DNA from: CAXMMR01 sp963692975
GTDB lineage: Bacteria; Pseudomonadota; Alphaproteobacteria; Acetobacterales; Acetobacteraceae
NCBI GenBank assembly: GCA_963692975.2
Contig: CAXMMR010000032.1
Span: forward strand, 1-64,000
Direction: 5' to 3'
Length of the DNA: 64,000 bases
The notes beneath the pieces were generated by a model, which made no database searches, was not told where the DNA came from, and was given only the letters and a program-made list of their open reading frames with translations. The translations under genes and the position numbers were made by a program. Below, in pieces: positions 54,964 to 62,535 of this stretch (position 1 is the first letter of the stretch; each line of letters starts with the position of its first letter).

Positions 54964-55449
54964 TCAATCAACCGGAAGCTCTGCCACCGCAGCACTTTGC
55001 GCCGTCCGCCACGCCCGCAAGCGCTCAGCCATCGCCGTATCGCCGCCGGCAAGGATCGCGGTCGCCAGTAGCGCCGCGTTGATCGCGCCGGCGCGGCCAA
55101 TGGCGAGTGTCGCGACCGGTATGCCAGCCGGCATCTGGACGATCGAGAGCAGGCTGTCCAGGCCGCGCAACGCCTGGGTCTCGACCGGCACCCCAAGCAC
55201 CGGAAGCTCGGTCCAGGCCGCGCACATGCCCGGCAGGTGCGCGGCCCCGCCAGCCCCGGCGATGATGACGCGCAGACCACGCTCCCGCGCTCCTGTGGCG
55301 TAATCGCGCAGCCGCTCCGGCGTCCGATGGGCGGAGACGATCCGCCGCTCATGCGCCACCGCCAGCCTGTCGAGCGTCTCGCCGGCGTGGCGCAGCGTCG
55401 CCCAGTCCGACTGGCTGCCCATGATGATGCCGACCAGCGGGCTCGGCAT
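54964..55449 (-). CDS. purE: N5-carboxyaminoimidazole ribonucleotide mutase
   Basis: This 161-residue enzyme converts N5-CAIR to CAIR. Class I PurE motifs are VGIIMGSQSDWATLRHAGET, SAHRTPERL, GAGGAAHLPGMCAAWT and VPVETQALRGLDSLLSIVQM. It starts eight bases after the YdcH stop and is followed by purK, forming a compact operon. Confidence 0.95.
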   Translation of the reverse strand: MPSPLVGIIMGSQSDWATLRHAGETLDRLAVAHERRIVSAHRTPERLRDYATGARERGLRVIIAGAGGAAHLPGMCAAWTELPVLGVPVETQALRGLDSLLSIVQMPAGIPVATLAIGRAGAINAALLATAILAGGDTAMAERLRAWRTAQSAAVAELPVD

Positions 55450-55456
55450 CAGCCGG

Positions 55457-55657
55457 TCACGCGATGCTGTCCGGGATCAGCCGGCTCTCCAGCCAGGACA
55501 GCTCGTCCTTGAGCAGCAGCTTGCGCTTCTTGAGGCGCTGAAGCTGCAGCTGGTCGAGCTTCTGGTCGGCCAGACGCGCAATGACCGTGTCGAGATCTCG
55601 ATGTTCGCTGCGCAGCTCATGCAGCTTGCGCAGGAGCGAGTCGCGGTCGGTCAGCAT
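55457..55657 (-). CDS. YdcH/DUF465 small protein
   Basis: This 66-residue coiled-coil protein reads DSLLRKLHELRSEHRDLDTV, then LKKRKLLLKDELSWLESRLI, typical of DUF465. ATG 55657 gives the usual length; a longer reading from 55792 would include a low-likelihood N terminus. It is first in the purEK operon and divergent from another DUF465 gene across 149 bases. Confidence 0.85.
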   Translation of the reverse strand: MLTDRDSLLRKLHELRSEHRDLDTVIARLADQKLDQLQLQRLKKRKLLLKDELSWLESRLIPDSIA

Positions 55658-55806
55658 GGCGCTCCATACCACGTCGTAGCGGCCAGGCCATACGCCGCGA
55701 TCGTCATTCGCAGTGGCGTCGCCATGGCGAACGTGTCTACGGTATGAGGTCGGCGGCCCGGCCGCCGGCACGACCACCTTTGGCTGAGACAATCCAAGGA
55801 GGCATC

Positions 55807-55986
55807 ATGACCCTGAGCACACGTCTGGCTAGCCTGAGAACGCGGCATGCGAGCCTGGATGCCCGCATCGAGGCCGAAGATCATCGACCAAAACCCGATG
55901 ATCAGGCCCTGGCGCAGCTCAAGTTGGACAAGCTGAGGCTCAAGGACGAGATGGAGCGGCTTCGGTTCAAGGTTGCTGCGGAGTGA
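55807..55986 (+). CDS. YdcH/DUF465 small protein, second copy
   Basis: This 59-residue protein reads TLSTRLASLRTRHASLDARI, then LAQLKLDKLRLKDEMERLRF, a DUF465 coiled coil like its divergent neighbour. A ggaggcatc precedes ATG 55807. Divergent DUF465 pairs beside purEK occur in other alphaproteobacteria. The function is unknown. Confidence 0.85.
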   Translation: MTLSTRLASLRTRHASLDARIEAEDHRPKPDDQALAQLKLDKLRLKDEMERLRFKVAAE

Positions 55987-55988
55987 GA

Positions 55989-56042
55989 AAGGCGAGGGGC
56001 TTTGCCCCTCGACCCCTTTAAAGGCGGAGCCTTTAAAATCCC
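55989..56042. repeat. Dispersed palindrome repeat (right subtype)
   Basis: aaggcgaggggctttgcccctcg is followed by acccctttaaaggcggagcctttaaaatccc, between the YdcH gene and the convergent TrcR gene. Nothing else is seen in the 113-base gap. Confidence 0.9.
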
Positions 56043-56099
56043 TTACTCGAATAAGGGGCGTCTGGAGCCATAGCCCTTAACGGCCGGGCTCTATGACTC

Positions 56100-56678
56100 T
56101 TACGCGGCCTCATCCGCCTCTGGCACAGGTGGCGCCGGCACCGCTCGGCCCTCACGCACCAGCCGCTCATTGGCCTGCGCCACCGCAGCGTTCAAATCGG
56201 TCTGACTGCATAGCCCGAGCGTGACCGGGTCGCGCGGCTTAATGTTGGCGCTATTCCAATGCTGCCGGTCGCGCACCTTCTGGATCGTGTCCTTGGTGGT
56301 GCCGAGCAGCTTGATGACCTGCGCCTCTGAGAGCTGCGGGTAAGACCGCAGCACGTAGGCGATCGCGTCCGGTCGATCGTTACGCTTCGCCACCGGCGTG
56401 TAGCGCGCCCCGCGCTGCTTGCGCGGCATAAGCTGCGCCGTCGCGTGCAGCGTCAGCCGCTGCTCAGCATCCGCCTCGCAGCGCGCGATCTCGGTGCCGG
56501 AGAGTTGACCGTTCGCCACCGGGTCATAGCCGACGATGCCCTGCGCCACCTCGCCATCGGCAATCGCCTGAACCTCCAGCGGATGCATGCCGACAAAGTC
56601 GGCGATCTGAGTGAAGGTGAGCGCGGTCTTGTCGATCAGCCACACGGCGGTGGCTTTCGGCATCAGCGGAAGGTTCAT
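56100..56678 (-). CDS. trcR: Cell-cycle regulator TrcR (DUF1013)
   Basis: This 192-residue protein matches alphaproteobacterial TrcR: PLMPKATAVWLIDKTALTFT and QIADFVGMHPLEVQAIADGE, then RPDAIAYVLRSYPQLSEAQV and KLLGTTKDTIQKVRDRQHWN, a putative helix-turn-helix. TrcR controls cell-cycle genes with the CtrA-type network. ATG 56678 is chosen; the longer reading from 56927 adds no family sequence. It lies downstream of hsp20 on the same strand. Confidence 0.92.
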   Translation of the reverse strand: MNLPLMPKATAVWLIDKTALTFTQIADFVGMHPLEVQAIADGEVAQGIVGYDPVANGQLSGTEIARCEADAEQRLTLHATAQLMPRKQRGARYTPVAKRNDRPDAIAYVLRSYPQLSEAQVIKLLGTTKDTIQKVRDRQHWNSANIKPRDPVTLGLCSQTDLNAAVAQANERLVREGRAVPAPPVPEADEAA

Positions 56679-56846
56679 GACAATCAATCCTCGGCGCGGC
56701 CGGGACGCAGCCAACACCGGCGGGAAGCGCCGGCACAGCCGCTCCGGGCTGCGCACCTGCAATCCTCGAGACGTCGACCGATATGGGGTAACCGAAGCCA
56801 GGCGGTCAAGGGAGCGTGAGTGCGGGCAGGCACGCGTAACGCAGAT

Positions 56847-56870
56847 GGCCGGGGGCACAGGCCCCCGGCC
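56847..56870 (-). terminator. Hairpin after hsp20
   Basis: ggccgggggcacaggcccccggcc has a perfect 10-base stem and 4-base loop, 26 bases past the hsp20 stop, as expected for a terminator. It lies in the 217-base gap between hsp20 and trcR. Confidence 0.65.
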
Positions 56871-56895
56871 ACCGTCAAGCGCAGTTAAGCGCTGC

Positions 56896-57381
56896 TTAGG
56901 CGGCGCTTGAGGCGCCGTCCGCGACACTCACGTCGTTCGCGGCACTCTGGTCGAGCACAGGTCGCGTCGTGCCGCCGATCTGCACGCGACGCGGCTTGAG
57001 CGCCTCCGGAACCGCGCGCCGCAGCGTCACATGCAGCAGCCCGAGGCTGAGCGACGCATCTTCGACCAGGATGTGGTCCGCCAGCGCGAAGCGGCGCTCG
57101 AACGCGCGGCCCGCGATTCCGCGATGCAGCATCTCCGCACCCGCCTGCTCGGCAACCCGGCCGGTCACCACCAGCGTATTGTCACGCACGGTGATTTCGA
57201 GGTCCTGCTCGGCAAAGCCGGCAACCGCCATCACCAGGCGGTAGCTGTCCTCGCCAACCTTCTCGATATTGTAGGGAGGGTAGGTCGGTGCCGATGCAGC
57301 GGCCGACGCAGTGTCGGCCAGGCGCGCCAACCGATCAAAGCCGATGGCGGAGCGGAACAGTGGCGTAAAATCGTAAGTCAT
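56896..57381 (-). CDS. Hsp20 small heat-shock protein
   Basis: This 161-residue chaperone has the alpha-crystallin domain: YPPYNIEKVGEDSYRLVMAV, GFAEQDLEITVRDNTLVVTG and ILVEDASLSLGLLHVTLRRA. The C-terminal IxI-like motif is PRRVQIGG. It prevents aggregation at high temperature. It is preceded by a ROSE-like leader and a heat-shock promoter. ATG 57381 is seven to eight bases after a full aggagg site, which the leader could mask. Confidence 0.93.
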   Translation of the reverse strand: MTYDFTPLFRSAIGFDRLARLADTASAAASAPTYPPYNIEKVGEDSYRLVMAVAGFAEQDLEITVRDNTLVVTGRVAEQAGAEMLHRGIAGRAFERRFALADHILVEDASLSLGLLHVTLRRAVPEALKPRRVQIGGTTRPVLDQSAANDVSVADGASSAA

Positions 57382-57475
57382 AAGATAACCTCCTGCTAAG
57401 CAAGGTCTTGGTTGCCGTCCCGAAAGGACCGGCGGGTCGCTGCCAAAGGCCCCATCAGGGCGCCTCGGACAGACG
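57382..57475 (-). promoter_or_regulatory. ROSE-like RNA thermometer in the hsp20 leader
   Basis: On the minus strand the leader has three hairpins. The first is ggcgccctgatggggcc and the second is gccggtcctttcgggacggc. The third is accttgcttagcaggaggt, in which UUGCU faces the AGGAGG ribosome site, with a G left unpaired as in ROSE elements of rhizobial and other alphaproteobacterial small heat-shock genes. Melting would free the ribosome site at high temperature. The structure was drawn by eye, not computed. Confidence 0.7.
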
Positions 57476-57479
57476 AAAA

Positions 57480-57506
57480 TTAATCAGCAGGAGGCCGCAT
57501 TTCAAG
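57480..57506 (-). promoter_or_regulatory. Candidate sigma-32 promoter of hsp20
   Basis: cttgaaa (57506-57500) matches the heat-shock -35 box, followed 13 bases later by ctgattaat as a weak -10. It would start transcription near 57473, just upstream of the first ROSE hairpin. The -10 match is imperfect. Confidence 0.5.
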
Positions 57507-57589
57507 TCGAATAAAGCAGGGGCAGCGGCTTAGCCCTATCGGCACGACACGATCTCGGGCGTGACGGCGCCCAGGGCAGAGCCCCGTCC

Positions 57590-57817
57590 TCAGCCCTTCT
57601 TGATGCCGAGCCCGGCGAACTTCTTGTTGAACTTCGCGACCTGGCCGCCGGTATCCATCATGCGCTGCACGCCGGTCCAGGCGGGATGCGATTTCGGATC
57701 GATGTCGAGCCGCAGCGTGTCGCCCGGCTTGCCCATGCAGGAGCGAGTGCGGAACTCCGAACCATCGGTCATGATGATGGTCACGTCGTGATAGTCGGGA
57801 TGGATGCCGGACTTCAT
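57590..57817 (-). CDS. rpmE: 50S ribosomal protein L31, zinc-free type
   Basis: This 75-residue protein has the L31 pattern: KSGIHPDYHDVTIIMTDGSE, then GKPGDTLRLDIDPKSHPAWT and FNKKFAGLGIKKG. The zinc-ribbon Cys pairs are missing, with only one Cys (SCMGKP), as in the C-minus form common in alphaproteobacteria. ATG 57817 gives the usual length. Its stop overlaps a half copy of the dispersed repeat. Confidence 0.93.
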   Translation of the reverse strand: MKSGIHPDYHDVTIIMTDGSEFRTRSCMGKPGDTLRLDIDPKSHPAWTGVQRMMDTGGQVAKFNKKFAGLGIKKG

Positions 57818-57943
57818 GGTCTCGCCCTTCGCGCTGGCGCCCCCGATGCCGACCGGGCGCGCGCCGGCGTCATAGCCGCTGGCGTGACGCACCGCAACGC
57901 TGCACGGCTGGCCCTGGCGCCGACGAGCCGGCGACCGGCCTCC

Positions 57944-58567
57944 TTAACCAGGCCGCCGACCGGCAGACGCCTGGCTCTGGAAAGCCTTGAACGCCGTGTC
58001 CGCCTGCTTCTTCTGCTCGTCCGGCATCGCGCCATAGAGCTTGCCGAACGTCGAGACGAGTTTGCTCATCTGCGCTGCGTGCATCTGCGCGAGGTCGGCG
58101 TAAGACTGCATGTCGGCCAATGCGGTCATGCCGTCGGCGCTGCGCCGGCGCTGCTCGGCGGCGGCGTCCATGTCGCGCGCATTCTGCCGCATCGTGTCGG
58201 CGAAGCCGTCCCAGAGGGGCTGCTCCGCCGCCGTGATGTGCAGCTTCTCGTGCAGGTCGGTGATCCGCTTCTCGACCTGGCTGAGCACGGCGCGCAGTTG
58301 CGGCGATGGCTTTGGCGGGCTCGGCGCCGCGGTGTTCGGCGCAGGCGCCGCGGCGGCATCCGGCGCCGGCGTGACGGCCCCCTGCGTCGGGGATGCCGGG
58401 GCAGCGCTCGTCGCCGGCTGGCCGGATGCCGGCGGCGACGCAGCCTGGGCAGCGGGCTGGCCTTGTCCGGCCGGCTGGGCCACCGCCACGCTCGCGGCGA
58501 GGCCGGCCGCCAGCGGAAGACAGGCGGCAAGGCTGGCGAGGCAACGGGTGAACGACTGTGATGACAT
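57944..58567 (-). CDS. Spy/CpxP-like periplasmic protein
   Basis: This 207-residue protein has a Sec signal (LASLAACLPLAAGLAASVAV), a long Pro/Ala-rich linker, and a C-terminal helical domain QVEKRITDLHEKLHITAAEQ, then WDGFADTMRQNARDMDAAAE and ALADMQSYADLAQMHAAQMS, which resembles the LTxxQ/Spy chaperone family. Spy-like proteins protect periplasmic proteins or respond to envelope stress. ATG 58567 is chosen. It is divergent from the sugar aminotransferase gene. Confidence 0.7.
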   Translation of the reverse strand: MSSQSFTRCLASLAACLPLAAGLAASVAVAQPAGQGQPAAQAASPPASGQPATSAAPASPTQGAVTPAPDAAAAPAPNTAAPSPPKPSPQLRAVLSQVEKRITDLHEKLHITAAEQPLWDGFADTMRQNARDMDAAAEQRRRSADGMTALADMQSYADLAQMHAAQMSKLVSTFGKLYGAMPDEQKKQADTAFKAFQSQASAGRRPG

Positions 58568-58724
58568 GGCTCTGCTCCGGCGAACGGGTCCGCCGGCCGC
58601 TGCTACGCCGCCGCCGACAGGCCGGCAACCGCCCACCTCCCGGCCGGCAGCGACGCGCCGGCAATTTGTGATCCGGTCGGCGCTCAAACCGATGAGCGGC
58701 AATGAACAGTCACAGGAAGGCGGA

Positions 58725-58841
58725 ATGGCCCGTCCGCCAGCGTCAGGCAGCCCGTTCGCCGCGCCAAAGCACGACGTGATCACGCCGTTCGCCGCGCTGG
58801 ACCTCTCCAGTCTCGGTTCGTCTGGGACCGCCGCTGTCTAA
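58725..58841 (+). CDS. Possible very small protein
   Basis: A 38-codon reading frame starts at ATG 58725 after a clean caggaaggcgga site in the 310-base gap between the Spy-like and aminotransferase genes. It encodes ARPPASGSPFAAPKHDVITP and ALDLSSLGSSGTAAV. There is no recognisable family. The rest of the gap holds only a gttaac-containing stretch upstream of the aminotransferase. Confidence 0.25.
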   Translation: MARPPASGSPFAAPKHDVITPFAALDLSSLGSSGTAAV

Positions 58842-58877
58842 ACGCTTTGTTAACCCGCCTTGTCTTAGCCTCGACAC

Positions 58878-60182
58878 ATGGACAGCACCGCGCAACGCCG
58901 CTTCGACGATCCCGACGGCCCTGATCTCGGTCAGCCGTCACCGCAGCATGATTTCGCCCGCCTGACCGACGTGCCGCTCATGCGGCCGAACCCGGCGCGG
59001 CTCAGCGAGCATACGGACCTCCTGCGCCAGATCGAGCAAAGCGGCATCTTCTCCAATTACGGCCCGATCAACACCGAGCTCGAGGCCGGCTTCATCGACC
59101 AGGTTTTCGGCGGCCAGGGGCGCTGCGTGACGGTCTGCAACGCCACGATCGGGCTGATGATGGCGATCCGCGCCGCGCTTGGCCCCAAGCCGGACCCGCG
59201 GCGCCGCTACGCACTGATGCCGTCCTTCACCTTCGCCGCCACCGCCCATGCCGCGCAATGGGCCGGGCTCACGCCGCTGCTGTGCGACATCGACCCGCAG
59301 CATTGGCTGCCCGATCCGGCCGACGAGGCACGCCTGCTGGCGGAGCATGCGGGCGAGATCGCGGTGATGATGCCGTATGCGACCTTCGGCAACAATCTTG
59401 ACCTGCAACGCTACGACGCCTGGTCGGCTGACCATGGCATCCCCGCTGTGGTCGACGCCGCCGCCTCGCTCGGCTCGATCGACGCGAGCGGCCGGCAGTT
59501 CGGCGCCGGCTCGCCGCACAGCATCGTCTTCTCCATGCATGCCACCAAGACGTTCGCCGCCGCCGAGGGCGGTCTGATCTATTCGAGCCGGGCCGAGATC
59601 ATCGACACGATTCGTGTGATGGGCAATTTTGGCTTCGGCGCGCCGCGAGCCGCGACGATGCCCGGCATCAACTCCAAGCTCGGCGAGATCAGCGCCCTGC
59701 TCGGCCTTCTCAAGCTGCGCGAGTTCGACGCCATCATCGCGCATCGCGAGGCGATGACGCGTCTGTATCTCGAGAACTTGCCCGAGCTGCAGTTCCAGCG
59801 TCTGGCCGGGCTGCGTCAGGCCGTCGCCTTCGTGCCGTTCCTCCTGCCGAACGACCTCGCGCCGGCGCGCCCGGCGATCATGACGGCGCTCAAGGCGCGC
59901 GGCATCGGCTCGGGCGCCTATTTCAGTCCGCACCTCGCCGAGCAGCCCTGGTTCCGCGAGAACTGCCGGTTCAACGCGCTGCCGGTCAGCGACGACGTGG
60001 CCGGCCGGATCCTCACCCTGCCGATGTCGGACATCATCACGCGCGAGAACGTCCTGCGCGCCTGCGATGCGGTTCGGCATGTGCTGGCGGAGTTTGCTGG
60101 CAGGTCGTCGCCAAACCGGTCGCGGCGCGGCATGGCCTGGCCTGGCCAGCAACGACAATCGAGCGCGCGGCTGCACGCATGA
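58878..60182 (+). CDS. DegT/DnrJ/EryC1-family sugar aminotransferase
   Basis: This 434-residue PLP enzyme aminates a keto sugar nucleotide. The fold is clear: VCNATIGLMMAIRAALGP, LMPSFTFAATAHAAQWAGLT, VVDAAASLGSIDASG and the PLP-binding Lys in SMHATKTFAAAEGGLI. It ends with a basic, Pro-rich extension. Its stop overlaps the next ATG by four bases. With the flavoenzyme and glycosyltransferases nearby, it should modify a sugar for a surface glycan; the sugar is unknown. Confidence 0.88.
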   Translation: MDSTAQRRFDDPDGPDLGQPSPQHDFARLTDVPLMRPNPARLSEHTDLLRQIEQSGIFSNYGPINTELEAGFIDQVFGGQGRCVTVCNATIGLMMAIRAALGPKPDPRRRYALMPSFTFAATAHAAQWAGLTPLLCDIDPQHWLPDPADEARLLAEHAGEIAVMMPYATFGNNLDLQRYDAWSADHGIPAVVDAAASLGSIDASGRQFGAGSPHSIVFSMHATKTFAAAEGGLIYSSRAEIIDTIRVMGNFGFGAPRAATMPGINSKLGEISALLGLLKLREFDAIIAHREAMTRLYLENLPELQFQRLAGLRQAVAFVPFLLPNDLAPARPAIMTALKARGIGSGAYFSPHLAEQPWFRENCRFNALPVSDDVAGRILTLPMSDIITRENVLRACDAVRHVLAEFAGRSSPNRSRRGMAWPGQQRQSSARLHA

Positions 60183-61561
60183 ACGCCATGCTCATGAACA
60201 AGCTCCGCCAGCGCGATGCCGACCTTCGCGGGCCTGATTGGCAGCCCTGGCTCGCCGCCCAGACGCTGATTGTCGGCGGCGGTCCGGCCGGCTTCGCGCC
60301 GCTTGTCGCGGCCAGCAAGTCCGGCAGGCTGGATGAGATGCTCGCGCATGGCGTCTTCATCGTCGAGCGTGGCCCGACACTCGGTGGCGGTCGCATCGGC
60401 GACTACCTGATCAGCTCCGACAGCGCAGCCGAAGCGTTCCTCAGCGCCGTCATCGGCAATCCGGACCCGCGGCTCGCCATCCTTGCCGATCATCCGGCGA
60501 CCCGTGCGGTCGAGCAGTTCCGCGGTGGTCCCGTGCCGCTGCCGCTTGTCGGCGATTTCATGACGATGATCGGTGAGGCCCTCGCGCGCCTTGTCGCCGC
60601 GTCGCCCGCAGGCCGGGTGCTCACCGGCTGCGAGGTGCTGTATAGCCGTCGCAACGACAGCGGCATGTGGGTGTCGAGGCTTCGCCGATTGTCTGACGGC
60701 CAAGAAGCCGAGTGCTTGTCCCGCCTGCTTGTCGTGGCCGCGGGTGGCCGCCAGACCGAGCAGCGCCTAAGTGAGGAGCCGGTTGTTGGCGAGCCGCTGC
60801 TGCCGCGCTACCAGGATCGGGTGGCGCAGTCCGATGAGGTGCTGACGGCCGCCGGGTTGGCCCGTCTGGCAAGCCGTCTCGCTCTACGGCCAAACCCGAA
60901 GGTTGCCATCGTCGGCGGATCGACAAGCGCCATATCGGTCGCGCATGCGCTGCTCCATCGCACGTCGCTCGCCTTCAAGCCAGGGGGCATCACCATCCTG
61001 CATCGCCGGCCGCTGCGCGTCTTCTATCCCTCCGCCGAGTTGGCGCTGGCCGAGGGGTATCAAGAGTTCGGCCCTGACGACATCTGTCCGATCAGCGGCT
61101 TCGTCTATCGTCTGGCCGGCTTCCGGCTTGATTCGCGTGAGTTGGTGATGCGCGTGCGCGGCATCGGTAATCGGCCGGCCGAGCCACGCGTGGTCTCGCA
61201 TCGATTAGGCCAAGAAACCGCCGCCTCAAGCCGCGTCGTTCTGGATGCGGCCGACAGCGTCGTCGCCTGCATGGGCTACGCGCCCGCGGCTCTGCCGCTG
61301 CACGCAGCTGACGGCTCCCGGATCGCGTTGGCCTGTGCGCACCGGGCGCCGCTCGTCGACGGCCTGTGCCGCGTCCTAAATGCTACCGGCCAGCCGATCG
61401 AGAGCGTCTATGGCATCGGCCTCGCGGCCGGCTTCGTGCCGCGCGGCAGGCTGGGCGGCGAGCCGAGCTTTTCAGGGCAGGCGAACGGGCTGTGGCTGTG
61501 GCAAAATGATATTGGTGCGCTCATCGCCGACGCGATGCTTAGTCCTGTTTCCTGCGACTAG
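60179..61561 (+). CDS. FAD/NAD(P)-binding oxidoreductase
   Basis: This 460-residue flavoprotein has an N-terminal FAD-binding motif LIVGGGPAGFAPLVAASKSG, a second dinucleotide motif VAIVGGSTSAISVAHALL at about 240-257, and an ATG-like Y/G-rich active region. The two-dinucleotide layout resembles N-hydroxylating monooxygenases and ferredoxin-type reductases; neither can be confirmed. It is translationally coupled to the aminotransferase (ATGA). One reading of the pair is amination followed by oxidation of an amino sugar, which is inference. Confidence 0.75.
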   Translation: MNAMLMNKLRQRDADLRGPDWQPWLAAQTLIVGGGPAGFAPLVAASKSGRLDEMLAHGVFIVERGPTLGGGRIGDYLISSDSAAEAFLSAVIGNPDPRLAILADHPATRAVEQFRGGPVPLPLVGDFMTMIGEALARLVAASPAGRVLTGCEVLYSRRNDSGMWVSRLRRLSDGQEAECLSRLLVVAAGGRQTEQRLSEEPVVGEPLLPRYQDRVAQSDEVLTAAGLARLASRLALRPNPKVAIVGGSTSAISVAHALLHRTSLAFKPGGITILHRRPLRVFYPSAELALAEGYQEFGPDDICPISGFVYRLAGFRLDSRELVMRVRGIGNRPAEPRVVSHRLGQETAASSRVVLDAADSVVACMGYAPAALPLHAADGSRIALACAHRAPLVDGLCRVLNATGQPIESVYGIGLAAGFVPRGRLGGEPSFSGQANGLWLWQNDIGALIADAMLSPVSCD

Positions 61562-62535
61562 AAGTTCCGCATCACCAGGTCGGGGCTGGAGGGCTCCTCC
61601 AGTTCCAGGATGCTGACCTCGCCCAGTCCCAGCAGCCGCGCTTCGGCCTGCATCTCGGCGCCGATCTCGATCGGACTCATCCCGCCATTCACCCGCTCGA
61701 CGTAGCTCTGCAGCGATGGCGCATCAATCGGCTTCTGGATGACCTCCAAGTAGAGCCGCGAGAGAAACGCCTCGGTCGACAGGCTCAGCATCGGCCGCAG
61801 TCGCACCCGTCTGGTCTCGGCTTGCGGTGCAGCCGCGCGCGCGGGTGCGGCAGCGACACCAACGCGGCCAGACTGCAGAACCAGGCGCTGCGAAAAGATC
61901 GCACCCGGCGCTTCGGCGGCGTTGATCCGCCGGCGTCGATACTCGTCAGACTCAAGCAAGCTGTGACGCACGTCATCAAAGGTTCGGCTGTCCGTTTTCA
62001 GCCGCTGCACGTAGTTCAGCAAACCGGGCGGATCGGCATGTCGCCCCAGGATGTCCCGATACAGCAGGTCGATGATGTCCTCGACGCTGAGTCCGGCCGC
62101 CTCGGCCTCATGGTGGGTTGCCCCGGTCACCCACGGACGTGGCGTGTTGACGGCCAAGATCTCTTCAAGCGTCAGCAACGCGTCGGCGGCCGGTGGGGTC
62201 GGCGCACCCTTCGGCGGCAGCAGCCTTTCGTCGGTCTCGCCGATGATGAACCGCAGCTTGCCGAGCGCGTCCTGGTCCATCGCCTGCGCTTCGAATTCGA
62301 GAGCAAACCAGACGCGCCGCTTCGCATCGGCATGCGGTGCGCCGTCATCTCGCCCGCATTCGGACTGCAGCTTCTGCGCAATCGCGGAGGCGACGACGAG
62401 ATTGTCGAGGATCGCGCTGACGGTGACGGGATAGTCCGCCCGCACGTCATGGCGCGCCCAGCCGACGGCGACGGCCACGTCGAGCCGGGTGACAACGCCC
62501 GGCAAGTCAGTCTGCCGCCGGACCAAGGCGGCCAT
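61558..62535 (-). CDS. DUF4214-containing protein
   Basis: This 325-residue protein has two DUF4214-like stretches: VEDIIDLLYRDILGRHADPP with NYVQRLKTDSRTFDDVRHSL, and AFLSRLYLEVIQKPIDAPSL with QSYVERVNGGMSPIEIGAEM. The N-terminal third has no recognised domain. It overlaps the upstream GT4 gene by 29 bases and is tail-to-tail with the flavoenzyme. Like 12812-14983 in the left half, it puts DUF4214 in a glycosyltransferase setting, but as a separate protein. Confidence 0.7.
   Translation of the reverse strand: MAALVRRQTDLPGVVTRLDVAVAVGWARHDVRADYPVTVSAILDNLVVASAIAQKLQSECGRDDGAPHADAKRRVWFALEFEAQAMDQDALGKLRFIIGETDERLLPPKGAPTPPAADALLTLEEILAVNTPRPWVTGATHHEAEAAGLSVEDIIDLLYRDILGRHADPPGLLNYVQRLKTDSRTFDDVRHSLLESDEYRRRRINAAEAPGAIFSQRLVLQSGRVGVAAAPARAAAPQAETRRVRLRPMLSLSTEAFLSRLYLEVIQKPIDAPSLQSYVERVNGGMSPIEIGAEMQAEARLLGLGEVSILELEEPSSPDLVMRNF

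Noticed and set aside
57486..57494. Anti-ribosome-site sequence cctcctgct as part of the thermometer
   Set aside because: It is a perfect complement of the hsp20 ribosome site, but falls within the predicted promoter, so it is probably not transcribed.
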